DNA of 64,000 bases from Saposhnikovia divaricata (lineage: Eukaryota; Streptophyta; Magnoliopsida; Apiales; Apiaceae): assembly GCA_036435485.1 (NCBI GenBank), contig CM071597.1, forward strand, positions 148,611,647 through 148,675,646, written 5' to 3'. Of this stretch, positions 35,092-47,485 are shown one piece after another; the stretch's first letter is position 1, and every line of letters begins with the position of its first letter. Under the pieces are notes generated by a model. It ran no database searches. It was not told the DNA's origin and worked only from the letters and a program-made list of their open reading frames with translations. Position numbers and translations under genes: made by a program.

Positions 35092-36756
35092 TCATTCCAT
35101 GAAGACAGCATCTCGAGCAATAAATACTTTTTGCTCAGAAGGACTATAAAAATAATATGCCTTTGTTTCTTTAGGGTATCCCACAAAATTGCACTCTTCG
35201 GATTTAGGTCTAAGCTTGTCAGATACTTGACGTTTCACAAACACCTTGCATCCCCAAACTTTCATAAAGCTCATTCCTGACCGTTTCTCCTCCCATATCT
35301 CATATGGAGTCTTTTGAACCTTCTTAGTAGGAACACGGTTAAGTGTGAAAGCCGCTGTTTCTAGAGCATAACCCCAAAAACTTATTGGAAGATCTGAATG
35401 ACTCATCATCGATCGCACCATGTCCAATAAGATGCGATTTCTCCTCTCTGAAACTCCATTCCATTGAGGTGTACCTGGCGGAGTGAGTTGTGATACAATA
35501 CCACACTCCTTTAAATACTCTTTATATTCAGTGCTTAAGTATTCACCCCCACGATCGGATCGTAAGATCTTAATACTTGCACTACCGCCAATTTGCTTCT
35601 CTACTTCAGCCTTGTATTCTTTGAACTTTTCAAAAGAATCGGATTTGTTCTTCATAAGATATACATATCCATATCTACTGAAATCATCAGTAAATGTTAT
35701 GAAGTAGTAATATCCTCCTCTAGCCATCACACGCATTGGGCCACATACATCACTATGTATTAGCTCGAGACGTTGAGTGGCCCTTTGACCTTTACCAGTG
35801 AAAGGGGCTTTAGTCATCTTACCAAGCAAACAAGATTCGTATTCTTGGTATGATTCAAAATCAAACTTATCCAAATATCCATCCTTATGTAATTTGGATA
35901 TGCGTTTCTCATTTATATGGCCTAGACGACAATGCCAGAGGTATGTTTGATTTGAGTCATTAACTTTAAGTCGTTTGTTTTCTATATTACAGACAGGATT
36001 ATCTAAATCAAGAACATATAAACCATTAAACAAACGCGCAACACCATAGGTTAAATCATTCAAAGCAAAAGAGCAACTGTTGTTCTTTATTGTAAACGAA
36101 AAACCTTTCTTGTCCAAACAAGAAACAGAAATAATATTTCTGCGAATCGCAGGCACGTAAAAACAGTCTTCAAGTTCTAAAACAGGCCCAGAGGGCAAAG
36201 ATAAATAATAAGTTCCTACAGCTAAAGCAGCAACTCTTGCTCCATTGCCTACTCGTAGGTCCACTTCTCCCTTAGCCAAAGTCCTACTTCTCTGCAGTTC
36301 TTGCACATTTATACAAATGTGAGAAGCACATCCAGTATCCAATACCCAAGATGTAGAAGTAGACAGATTGACTTCTATAACATAAATACCTGATCCAGAA
36401 ATCTGAACAGCCTTCATTTTCTTCAGATCCTCCAAGTAAACAGGACAGTTTCTCTTCCAGTGACCAGTTTTCTTACTGTAGTGACATTCACCCTTAGCAA
36501 CCCCACCTTTAGGCTTTAAAGCCTGTTTGGGACCTGACTTTGGCTTGGGTGTAGAATCAGATCCAGTCTTCTTCTTACCCTTCCACTTGCCTTTCCCCTT
36601 GGCCTTACCTTTATTGCCCACCATCAGTATGGGAGCAGATTCAGCTGTCTTCATGTTGGTCTCATATGTTCTCAACATATGCAACAATTCAGTAGGTGTT
36701 TTGTCAAATTCATTCATATTGTAGTTCACAACAAACTGAGTGAATTTGTTATTCAA
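35092..36756 (-). pseudogene. Copia gag C-terminus, protease and integrase
   Basis: 554 codons. In order: gag tail (about residues 1-60), a basic linker, a degenerate zinc knuckle ECHYSKKTGHWKRNC in which the second Cys is Ser, protease with WVLDTGCASHIC, the pre-integrase block LWHCRLGHINEKRISKLHKD, and the integrase core with HSDVCGPM, FTDDFSRYGYVYL and the E in NGVSERRNRILLDMVR. Integrase catalytic D, D and E positions are present. The ORF opens only because a frameshift near 36760-36780 separates it from the gag N-terminus; the first Met shown is internal. It ends in TGA at 35094-35092. Confidence 0.92.
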
Positions 36757-37253
36757 GAATTCATGATTAGGTCAATACCAGTTTTCGCAGCAATCGGGAA
36801 ACCCAAAGTAGCAAGGTACTCAATGTAACCAATCATCTTCAGAACATGTGGGCCAACTGGTTCACTTGCCCCTTGTTTGCAATTAAAGAGTGACTTACTC
36901 GTGTTGAACCTTTCTTGACGAGTTTAGCTTGCAAACATGTTTTGCAAGTGCTCATTGATAGTATATGCATCCATATGCACATGTTGTCTTTGAAGCTCAG
37001 CACTCATAGTTGCCAACATAAGACATGCAACATCATTTGCATCATTCTCATCCCTTGCGTGGGCCGCTATTTCCTCAGCAGTAGCGCCCTCGGGAAGGGG
37101 ACCTGGCGGAGGGATATCAATGCAATAAAGCTTACGCTCCTGCCTGAGGACAATCCTCAAATTCCTCTGCCAGTCTAGGAAGTTGTTTCCTCCTGTCAGC
37201 TTGTCCTTCTCAAGGACTGATCGTACGGATAGTGTGTTTGTGTTGTTTGCCAT
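36757..37253 (-). pseudogene. Copia gag N-terminus
   Basis: The frame starts MANNTNTLSVRSVLEKDKLT and continues through NFLDWQRNLRIVLRQERKLY, the W-containing N-terminal gag motif (UBN2-type). A TAA at 36926-36924 interrupts it (...NMFAS*TRQERFN), after which similarity continues in the same frame to LATLGFPIAAKTGIDLIMNS. A 1-base shift then moves the coding to the next frame. Gag is therefore broken twice. Confidence 0.85.
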
Positions 37254-37629
37254 TATTTAGTATCTACAATGATAAAAGCACATAATAAACATTAGATTGT
37301 CTGAATTTATAAATTATTATGTTCAAATGATTATGATATATATTCATAATATATCTCCCACTACTTTTTATCAAATCAATAGCCCTTACTATTAATTTGG
37401 AAAGTATATCCCATAAATCTTTCTAGTGAGCCAAGATCCATATTTCGTCATGTCCTAAGTCAACCACTGGTAGTCCTTAAAACATGATTATTTAGGTAGA
37501 CAATAGTTGTCATATATAATTCTTGGATAGTCTGGTGATCAACGATTGATCTTATATATCAAATAGATTTTCAACCAAACTCTATGCTTCTAAGTTCATA
37601 ATAGTTGAATATAACACTACTAGAAAAAA

Positions 37630-38300
37630 GCTCATAGACATCGGTTTCTAGCCGATGTCTATTAAAATATCATACCGATGTCTTTGTCGGTGATGTCTAT
37701 TGTATCATGTCATAGACATCGGTTTTTAACTGATGTCCAGGAGGCTATTACACATCGATTTTAAACCAAAAAAATGATGTTTATATCTAATAGTTTTGCA
37801 TAAATTGCATGAACCTGACATTTTCACCATACTATTACAGGTGCTAGATGCAAATAACCATGTTGTACACAACTCATAAATCGACATATACATCATTATT
37901 TAGATTCAAAATGATGTCTAAGTTTGTTTTAGACATCTGCTACTTCTATCGCAACTGATGTATAAAGTGGTATTAGACATCGGTTTTGGACGATGTTAAA
38001 TATATTCTTAGACATCGGTTGTCTTCGTGGTAACTGATGTGGAAAAGTATATTAGACATCGGTTTTTATACGTATTCACTATTTAGGTTAGTATTAGACA
38101 TCGGTTTTATTTGTGATAACCGTTGTGTATATTTGTTATAAACATCGTTTTTTACCGATGTGTATTGTATTTTATCCTGTATTGTTTTCGATAAATATAT
38201 GTTGTCTAATTATTATTAGACATCGGTTTCTGGCAACATTTGTGACATGTGTGTTTCTGTTAGACATCGCTTTTATATATGTTCTACATGTAAAACTGAT
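37630..38300. repeat. Subterminal repeats of element C
   Basis: More than ten copies of (T)TAGACATCGGTTTT and partial inverted forms (AACCGATGTCT, AACTGATGT) in 670 bp. In En/Spm such motifs bind the TNPA-type protein; here that role is inferred by analogy. Confidence 0.85.
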
Positions 38301-38599
38301 GTGTTTTTGCTATTGTTACAGACAGAAGAAATTAAAAACTGATCAATAGATGCCCAGAAAAACATAAACAGCCATTCATATATATACCAAACTATTGCAA
38401 AACATTTATACCAAAAGCTATTGCAAAACATTCATACCAAAAGCTAGGTAGCGAAACCAAACAATATTGTCTACAATACCTTAATCCGAAACAGCCAAAG
38501 CTGATTAATTACTACATCAATATTATCCACAAAAACAACCAACATATTCCTAGAAAATTTTAAACTATCCGACAATAAAATTCTAGTCAAAAGCAACGT

Positions 38600-40292
38600 C
38601 ACACACTATCTTGGATGAACTCAAGAGCCTCAATACGCACCTCATCTAGCTCGGCCTCAGTGTAAGACCTTCGAGTCTTGTTCAGCCACTAAAACATGCA
38701 ACAAATAACGAAACTAATCATTTAACGCAAACACAATATTCTGACATTTCAATGGCAAAAAGAGACGGTACATCAAAGTTTACCTTCGTGGCAAAAGACA
38801 AATCCTTGTCCTCAATAATCTCTTTCATGTAACGCATAACAACGTAGCCACATTCAATACCACCTGGTTGTTTAGGACTTCCCTATTTGAGTAAAAAAAA
38901 ACACATGAGGCAGGACATGGCAAATAAACAACTATTATATATATTATGCAATATTACAATGAGATGCAAAAATACTTACACTGAGAAATTTTACTTTCGG
39001 CATCTTTTTGCCCCTACCAGTTTCACAATTGAAACTTCTCACTGCACTGCACAAAAAAGAGTACTCCATGTCAAAACCCAAGAATACTTCACCATTTATC
39101 AAAATGATCTAACAGTAAATTAAATGTTACCCTTTTAAAGCTTTTTCTAGTGCTGGAAATTGTGTCGGATGCGGCAATGGATTAAGTATGTAAATTTCAT
39201 CGTGCCAAAGTATAGCTAAAATCCAATGCACAATGTTCTCAATTAAGAAAATATACCAAAGTCAAATTAATTAAGCAAATTAGATGCAAGTACTGCTGGT
39301 ATTTAACTGTTCCAATTTGCTAGAATAAAGATTGCACTTACTTGTGATTATGTGGCAAAAAGAAAATGCGATCAGCATTACCCTCCTTGAGTCGTTTTAC
39401 AATGTTACTTTCAAACTCATCATTGAGATTATATGTCATTCCCGGGTCAACAAAAGCAAAAGTGTCTGATTCATATGTACCACTTAACTTTAAATGCAAG
39501 TTCCTACAAAAAAAACATTAACATTATTAATGCATATGGAACCTTCAATAATAAGAAAAATAACAAAAAAATTTAACTTACAGCATATAAGCAGAGATTG
39601 CAGCCTGGCCAATCATCTTTAACTCCAATAACGCTATAATATTCTCATGTAACAGATAAATGATTTTATTATCGCATCCAAACACCTCTTTATCACATGA
39701 TAATTGTAATGAGATCCCATAGGGTTTCATCCAGCAGGTTGCATGTTTAAACAATAAATTAAATCCCCTCGGTACTTTTGGAGTTGGCTTTGCTTCAGTA
39801 AAGGGGGCCTTCAACTTGTGCAGCTCACCCTTGTTCTGAATTGGTACTGATTCCTTTTTCTTAATCTACAAATAATAAAACCATATACATATATTTATGC
39901 GCATTTTTAGTTCAATAGATCATGCATGCATGGAAAATGAAATGTAATCATTTTTTATGGTAAATCATACCACAACACCAGGGTAGCTGATCAATTCCTC
40001 GGGCCACGCTACATGAGACCCAACAGCTTGTAGGACAGTCTCGATTTCACCAACTACTGGCACCGGAACTAATGCCTCTTCTTTGATAAAACCGTCAACT
40101 GAGACGCGTAAGCATCCAGGCGGCATAGCCTTTCCATGTATTAAATCACAGAAATTGCCTTCACGGGGAAAAGCAACACCGAAAGCAACCTTGTTGTGTA
40201 TGTGGTCCACTGCAAGCTCACATTTTTTACCAGCCTAGAATTAAGATAGATAAAAGTCAAAATCCAGTTATATTAGAAATATGTTTTCAATT

Positions 40293-40343
<51 letters not shown>

Positions 40344-42011
40344 TTACCAGATTTTTAGGAGGCGGAGGCGGAGGATTCTCCATAGCAATACAATTTTCAT
40401 CATCCCCATCCAACACCAATCCTTTTGCAGCAGTTGGTTTTGTCTTCTGTTCTAGTACATCCGCTTGTTCAACACTTGCTTTGTCAGAAAATATTGGCGA
40501 ACCATGATTGGCTTTGCCATTAACCATTAATGCCTTCAATGTTTCAAGCTCCGACTCTAGAATCTGCATCTTCTCCGCCATTTTTCGATCACGAGCCATC
40601 AACTCTGCCTTTGTGATTCGTATCTTTTTCTCATTTGCTAAATTGAAGAATTGTTTTGGAGTTACGAACCCTCTAACCCCCCCGGACCCTTCCTGAATGC
40701 TCAGGAGTTTGCAATGCCGTACTCAGTACATCTTCACTTCCAGATGGGTGAAATTCACCCTTTTCCTGTGCCTCCAATAGGGTATCCTACATAATGACAT
40801 GATTATAGTCAACAAAAGAATCATGTTATTGAAAATAGAATAATTCAAATTAACTACCATATGACAAAAGGCTTACAATTGTTTGGAACACTTCAGCCAA
40901 TTCAGGGTTCTCTGGCTCCAACTCGTTCTTTCGCATTCGCGCCTTCTTCCAGAAAATTGCCCTATCAGGATTTTCTTCGGGTTGCAACTTCCCCTTTGCA
41001 ATCTGTTAAAAATAAAGCAACATATTAAGAAAATGACAACAAAAATTTTAAGATTACAAAATTGAATATGTTCTTATTACTTCTTCCTCCTTTAAACCAA
41101 TGTAGCCCTTTCTTGACATGCGATGCGGATATTTCCGTTTACCAACTCTGTAACTTTGTTTTTCATGAATTTCCTACATCCAAATTCATTACTATTTAGT
41201 AATCATCACAATCGGTCTTAAATTCTAAAATATAAATAATCAAAGTACAGAATTCACAATAATATAAATTATAAAATCACATTTATATACCTTCCAATTA
41301 GGATCAATCCTCTGTGCAACAAATTTTTTCCAGGCTGACTTACCAACAAACTCATATTCCTTTGGCGGCCTATTCAATTTCTTTTTTTGTCCAACAAATG
41401 GTAGAACATACTTTCTTGTTAATCTAGTCTTAAATTGTCTCCATTTAACGCCGGCAGACTTTAGGATAGAGTCCCGAGATTGTGCTTTAACTTTTAATGT
41501 ATCCTGAAGAACACGCAACCCAAAAAATACATAATTAAACACTATCTCAACACAAATTTACAAAAATTATAGACTACCCAAAGTTTACCTGAATATCTTG
41601 CCAAAGTTTTGATTTTAACTCAGGATCCACATGTGGCCAGCTTGGAATGTCGATGGGGATCATTGACCTAGCCGCGTATCCAACATATGACTGCAATTTC
41701 GGTCTAGCACTCCCAGTAGGAGCTCCCAACTCATTGCATGAAACTTTAAACTTCTTACCACGTGCTTTCCTCACAATCACTTTGTACATGGCACATACAC
41801 CTCGCTTACCTCCAGATTTTGTTTGTAAACTGTCAGTAGTAGATGTGGGTTGCCCAGCTGAGTCTGACTTTGGAGCTTCTGCTGCATGTGCTGAGTTTGA
41901 GCCTTGAGCTTCTGATACATGTGCTTTGTCCTCTATCTGCAGTGGTTTGGTTGCACCAGAGCTGACAGTACCTTTTTTTGGTGATGATTTTTTTTGCTTC
42001 TTTGCTGCCAT
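38600..42011 (-). pseudogene. TNP1-like protein with DUF8039-like and Ulp1-like domains (element C)
   Basis: Exons on the minus strand: 42011-41590 (MAAKKQKKSSPKKGTVSSGA..., basic, Ser-rich, ending in SWPHVDPELKSKLWQDIQ), 41505-41290 (WRQFKTRLTRKYVLPFVG), 41174-41085 (RVGKRKYPHRMSRKGYIGLK), 41003-40878 (FWKKARMRKNELEPENPELA), 40790-40347 (coiled coil MAEKMQILESELETLKALM and a Pro run), 40234-39970 (VPVPVVGEIETVLQAVG), then the Ulp1-like fold to 38600: HWILAILWHDEIYILNPLP and GIECGYVVMRYMKEI. This is the transposase_24/Ptta-like plus C48 architecture common in CACTA elements. One extra base in a G7 run (40677-40683) breaks the frame after SGRVRG. The catalytic Asp position carries Asn (39183-39181). 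It probably binds subterminal repeats. Confidence 0.8.
40297..40340. repeat. (TA)n microsatellite in an intron
   Basis: About 22 TA dinucleotides just downstream of a GTAAAA donor in the TNP1/Ulp1-like gene. Confidence 0.95.
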
Positions 42012-42251
42012 TTCTCTCGTATTTCCTCAATCTGCAAAGTTCAACAGAAAAAATTGCAAAACACAAAGTATAAAGATAATTAAATAGCCAGTCACAATAA
42101 AATTTGCAAATTGAATTAAAAATGGCATTAATATTCTCATACAGAAACATGGCTCTCAGAAAAATAAAGTCAAACATAATTCTAACTAATATAAATGTCA
42201 TAGAGAAACTATTATAATTAGGGAATAGTAGTATTGTACAACATATTTATC

Positions 42252-44997
42252 AATTTTTCACCCATATCCCCTTAATATTTTCTCTTATTTTGCTAACAGC
42301 GGCTTCATCATCATTAGTGGAATCACATATAGGGATGTCAGAGCAGAATGGGGGATGTGAGATGGTGTCTCCTAGATGATCATCGTAATACACCTCACTA
42401 TTCTCTCTTATCGTCGATGTTAATACAACATACCAGTTCGCATCAACTGGATCTTCAACGTAAAAAACTTGTTTGACTTGGTCAACAGACACGTATTTGT
42501 CCTTCTTATGGCCTTGTCGACTAAAGTCAACAAGTGTGAAACCAAGTTCATCAATCTTGACCTTATCATTTGCTGCCCATTTACACAAAAACAAAGGGGC
42601 CTTGAAAGCATGGTAATCTAGCTCCCATATTTCTTCGATTATCCCATAAAATGTCATGTCACTCTCCACGGGATTTAAATCCTTGGCGCTAGAGACTTGG
42701 ACTGTCCTAGCAACTAATGACACCCCACTATTCTGAACAACCCTTGCATTATCTCGCTCGTTGGTGTAGTATCGAACCCCATCAACTAGATAACTTTCAA
42801 ATGTCAAAACTGAAAATGATGGTTTGCCTGCGAACCATCGTATCGTTTCGGAAATAGCTCCACGATTCTCCATCAATTCAATACTTACCTGCACACATAG
42901 TTGTAACACAATTAATGTAAACTCTAATTAAAGACTTCAAAAAAATACAAAACAACAATAAAATAGGAGAAGAATGTAAACTAACTTTTTTTTCAAACCA
43001 ATCAGCAAAGAGTCGATTGTGCTCTCCCAACAGCCATTGAGCACTCTTTTTTTTCCCTCGATAAACTCCTTCCAGATACTCCTTGTGCAACCTGAAAGCA
43101 AGTACATTACATAAGAATAATTACATATGGAATGACTAGAGCAGGAATCAAGACACTTTTACATTTTACTTACGTAACATATGGTTCCACTTCAGGGTTG
43201 TTAAGAAGAACATGAAGATGAGCCTCATCTCGTTCATTTTCTTCCACTGCCTTCATTGTCGCAACAGATAATGGACCAGAAAGCTTGCCATCATCCTTCC
43301 GAAGACCAGCAGTTGAGCCACTGTCACTAACAAATTCCGTGCAGAATTCTATTGATTCTTCTTTGAGATAACTTTCTGCTATACAACCTTCCGGATAAAA
43401 ACGGTTTCGTACATAACTTTTTAACACTTTATTGAACCGTTCAAATGGATACATCCATCTATAAAAAACCGGTCCACATAAACGTAATTCCCTAACCAAG
43501 TGGACTGTGAGATGGAGCATAACATCGAAGAATGATGGTGGAAATATTTTTTCCAACTCACATAAGGTCAAAATCACATCCGATTGCAGTTTATTCAGTT
43601 TCGACACATCTACAACTTTCTTACACAAAGAGTTGAAGAAGAAGCACAATCTTATTATACTAACCCTAACATTTTTTGGAAGCACGGAACGAATGGACAC
43701 GGGAAGTAATTGTTGGAGGAGGATATGACAATCATGGGACTTCAACCCATACATCTTCATATCGCTCATTGATACGCAGTTTTTAATGTTTGATGCATGT
43801 CCATATGGAAGTTTCATATTTGACAATGACAACAACATTTTTCTTTTTTCTGCCTTCGACAAAGTATAAGCTGCAGGAGGTAAGTAGGTTTTCTTATCGC
43901 CTACTTTAGGAGCTAAATCAACCCTTACACCCATGTCAACCATATCAAGACGAGAGGCAGAACTGTCTTTAGTCTTAAACTTCATATTAAGTAATGTCCC
44001 AATCAAACTATCGCACACGTTCTTCTCGATATGCATTACATCAAGACAGTGACGAACATAATGAAACTTCCAATATTCTAACTCAAAAAAAATTGATTTC
44101 TTCTTCCATGCAGATTCCACTTTCTTTGACTTCCCCCCTTCCCGAAATTAAATTTAAGTTCATTTTGTTGCTTTAGCACTTCTTCTCCACTAAGCGGTGC
44201 AGGTGCGCACCCAAACTCTTGTTGTCCATTAAAAGCTGCCTTTTGCCTCCTATAAGGATGATATTCATGTAAATAGCTACGATGCCCTTGGTAACACATT
44301 TTCCTACTATGACTTAAATATTTAGCTACGGTATCATCACCGCAGATTGGACAGCCCTTATAACCCTTGTTGATGCAGCCTGACAAATTCCCATAAGCAG
44401 GGAAGTCATTTATTGTCCACATCAAAGCTGCCCTTAAAGTAAAATAAGACTTTGTATGTGCATCATACACATTTGGTTCACCTTCTTCCCACAATTTCTT
44501 CAAATCATCAATAAGTGGTTGTAGATAAACATCAATAATATTACCAGGCTCATTCGGGCCAGAAACTAACGTTGTTAACATCATAAACTTCCTCTTCATG
44601 CATAACCATGGAGGAAGATTATATGTTACTAATACAACCGGCCAACAACTGTACCTATTGCTTAGGCCATTGGTGTGCGGGTTAATGCCATCGGCCGATA
44701 ATGCTAAACGGATATTTCTTGCTTCACTACCAAACTCAGGCCATCTATAATCTATATTTTTCCAAGAAGGTGAATCAGTTGGATGGCGCATGTGGCCATC
44801 TGTACTTTGATTATGTGCATGCCAAGTCATTAACTCAGCGGTAGAAGCAGATTTAAACATTCGTTTAAATCTGGGGATTATTGGAAAATACCACATGACC
44901 TTAGCTGGTATATTAACCCTCTCTTTACCATCCTTCCCAACCTTCCAGCGAGACAAACGACATTTAGGACACTCTAAAGCCTGCTCATGGATACCTC
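42252..44997 (-). pseudogene. CACTA TNP2 transposase (element C), N-terminally truncated, frameshifted
   Basis: Minus-strand parts: 44997-44130 is the Transposase_21 domain (CPKCRLSRWKVGKDGKERV, IPRFKRMFKS, LALSADGINPHTNGLSNRYS, the WP VVLVTYNLPPWLCMK block, FPAYGNLSGC, CPICGDD); 44120-43174 continues with WKFHYVRHCLDVMHIEKNVC and a DUF4218 domain (MKMYGLKSHDCHILLQQLLP, YPFERFNKVLKSYVRNR); exon 43091-42988 ends DUF4218 (GKKKSAQWLLGEHNRLFADW); exon 42890-42252 is DUF4216 (SYLVDGVRYYTNERDNAR). The transposase nicks CACTA ends. The N-terminal transposase-associated domain is missing: similarity starts only at HEQALECPKC, next to the tandem array. A lost base in a G run (44133-44138) shifts the frame. 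Confidence 0.88.
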
Positions 44998-45942
44998 TAT
45001 ATAAACCTCAATTTAAACCTCAAATCGATTGAAGCCCAAATCGATTGAAAACCCTAATTTTATTGCAGTTGTCTGAAGCCCAAATCGATTGAAAACCCTA
45101 ATTGATTTGTGAAATTGATTAAACTCCAGTTGTTTGAGTGATTTGATTTGTTTACCGTCGAGAGTGCGGGAGATGGAAGACAGATGAGAGTGTAAACAGA
45201 AGAGTGGGTGAGTGAAAAGAGATAAGAGTGTGAGTGTGGGCGGTATTTTTGCCCCTCGTGCTTTTGTCTTAAATTTTCTAACCCCGCCCTACTTTTCTAA
45301 CCCGCCCTCTTGTCTTCGTTCTGTGAGGTTTTAGTAAAAAAAATTTTCTTTTTCTTCAACAATTATTTATTATAATTTTATTAAAATTGTTTTCATATTT
45401 ATAAAAATAAAATTGATACTTATTGGATAAAATTTATATATTTGTAAAGTTGTCTACATTAATTTTATCAAATAAAATATGATCATATATGATATGATAA
45501 ATTATTTAAATTCATAACATTTTTCCCAAAAATTAAAATTAGTTTATTAAATATTTAGATTTACTTAAATATTTTAATATATTAATTATTCCTTTATCTG
45601 GTCAATCTTAAAAAAATTTAATCCAATTATATTAATTAATTTAATTAGTTTCAAAATCTAAACAAAATTAAAGTAATTATGTTAATTAAAATAGATTTTT
45701 TAAATACCCCTCCTTACTGTAACATATTGGTATGGCTACGCTAACATCACATGACTTGTTACCGTAAAGGGGCTATAGCAACATATTGGTATGGCTATGG
45801 TAACATAGCATGACTTGTTACCGTAGAGAGGCTATTGCAACATATTGGTATGCTATGGTAACATCATATGATTGTGTTACCGTAGAGGAAAAATAACATA
45901 GCAAATGTAACATATTTTTGCAACATACATGATCATACAATT

Positions 45943-46173
45943 TTTTTTTTTTTTAACATGGGAATCCGCAGCCGCTACCCTTCGGGTGCACTCTGGGTAA
46001 ACCCATGGGCTCACGCAATAGCCTGAAAACCACGTGATCCAAGGCAAACCGCACAAGTGCGACAGGCTCTGCCCCAGGATGGCATAATCACAAATCCACC
46101 TCCCATGGGCGTCGAACCTGTGACCAAGAGGTGAGATGGCCTCTCTTTAACCAACTGAGACAACCCTTGCGGG
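45943..46173 (-). mobile_element. tRNA-derived SINE, copy 1
   Basis: On the minus strand the element starts CCCGCAAGGGTTGTCTCAGT (A-box-like TGTCTCAGTTGG), has a B box GGTTCGACGCC about 45 bases on, and ends GCGGCTGCGGATTCCCATGT plus an A-tail. It is flanked by a perfect 15-bp target duplication CATGATCATACAATT (45928-45942 and 46174-46188). It would be transcribed by RNA polymerase III. The A/B boxes explain the tRNA-like look; it is not a tRNA gene. Confidence 0.9.
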
Positions 46174-47257
46174 CATGATCATACAATTGCCATAGACCAT
46201 CTATGGTGTAGTGCATTGAGATGTCGAACAGCATGTGAGTCCTTGAGATATCGAATATGCCTTTTTCAAAAGTGAAGTCTTTGAGATATCGAATGCTGCT
46301 TTTGTTGACTTCTTGAGATATCGAATAGTGACTTTTGACATATGGAATGCTTCACATCATGAAATCCTGACTTCTCTAATAGTGCAAATTACTTCTCGAA
46401 ATTGAAATCCCTAATTGATTTGTGAAATTGATTAAACGCCAGTTGTTTGAGTGATTTGATTTGTTTACCGTCGAGAGTGCGGGAGATGGAAGACAGATGA
46501 GAGTGTAAAGAGAAGAGTGGGTGAGTGAAAAGAGATAAGAGTGTGAGTGTGGGTGGTATTTTTGGCCCTCTTGCTTTTGTCTTAAATTTTCTATCCCCGC
46601 CCTACTTTTCTAACCCGCGCTCTTGTCTTCGTTCTGTGAGGTTTTTAGTAAAAAATATTTTTCTTTTTCTTCAATAATTATTTATTATAATTTTATTAAA
46701 ATTGTTTTCATATTTATAAAAATAAAATTGATACTTATTTGATAAAATTTATATATTTGTAAAGTTGTCTACATTAATTTTATCAAATATAATATGATCA
46801 TATATGATATGATAAATTATTTAAATTCATAACATTTTTCCCAAAAATTAAAATTAGTTTATTAAATATTTAGAATTACTTAAATATTTTAATATATTTA
46901 TTATTCCTTTATCTGGTCAATCTTAAAAAAATTTAATCCAATTATATTAATTAATTTAATTAGTTTCAAAATCTAAACAAAATTAAAGTAATTATGTTAA
47001 TTAAAATAAATTTTTTAAATACCCCTCCTTACTGTAACATATTGGTATGGCTACGGTAACATCACATGACTTGTTACCGTAAAGGGGCTATAGCAACATA
47101 TTGGTATGGCTATGGTAACATCGCATGACTTGTTACCGTAGAGGGGCTATTGCAACATATTGGTATGCTGTGGTAACATCATATGATTGTGTTACCGTAA
47201 AGGAAAAATAACATAGCAAATGCAACATATTTTTGCAACATACATGATCATACAATT

Positions 47258-47485
47258 TTTTTTTTTAACATGGGAACCCGCAGCCGCTACCCTTCGGGTG
47301 CGCTCTGGGTAAACCCATGGGCTCACGCAATAGCCTGAAAACCACGTGATCCAAGGCAAACCGCACAAGTGTGACAGGCTCTGCCCCAGGATGGCATAAT
47401 CACAAATCCACCTCCCATGGGCGTCGAACCTGTGACCAAGAGGTGAGATGGCCTCTCTTTAACCAACTGAGACAACCCTTGCGGG
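47258..47485 (-). mobile_element. tRNA-derived SINE, copy 2
   Basis: Same SINE at the same place in unit 2, with the same flanking CATGATCATACAATT. It was amplified with the unit, not inserted separately. Confidence 0.9.

Larger units (their letters stand above)
31733..37614 (-). mobile_element. Ty1/copia retrotransposon, 5' end missing
   Basis: Read on the minus strand: leader (37614-37254), gag-pol (37253-33295), polypurine tract AAGTAGGAGAT and a 3' LTR (33280-31733). The element lies inside the Ulp1-like exon of element B. Its leader is cut at 37614/37615 by the terminus of CACTA element C, so the primer-binding site and 5' LTR are not visible. Gag-pol has a frameshift and three stop codons, so the copy is not autonomous. 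Confidence 0.85.
37615..45110 (-). mobile_element. CACTA element C with TNP1/Ulp1-like and TNP2 genes
   Basis: The 3' terminus CACTACTAGAAAAAAGCTCA at 37615 is followed by about 700 bp dense in AGACATCGGTTTT / AACTGATGT subterminal motifs. Then come a TNP1/Ulp1-like gene (42011-38600) and a TNP2 transposase (44997-42252), both minus strand, the standard order for plant CACTA elements. It is inserted in the copia leader. The 5' side passes into the 1.31-kb tandem array, and no AGACATCGG-type 5' terminus is visible up to 64000, so the 5' end is rearranged, lost or outside the window. Confidence 0.85.

Noticed and set aside
33473..35707. Plus-strand frames opposite the copia pol gene
   Set aside because: Antisense shadows of a strongly recognisable gene; no similarity of their own.
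37615..38340. CRISPR-like array (short repeats with spacers)
   Set aside because: Repeat spacing and sequence are irregular and include both orientations; they are CACTA subterminal motifs in a plant genome.
45943..46173. tRNA gene on the minus strand
   Set aside because: A and B boxes are present but no cloverleaf is kept, and the target duplication and A-tail show a SINE.
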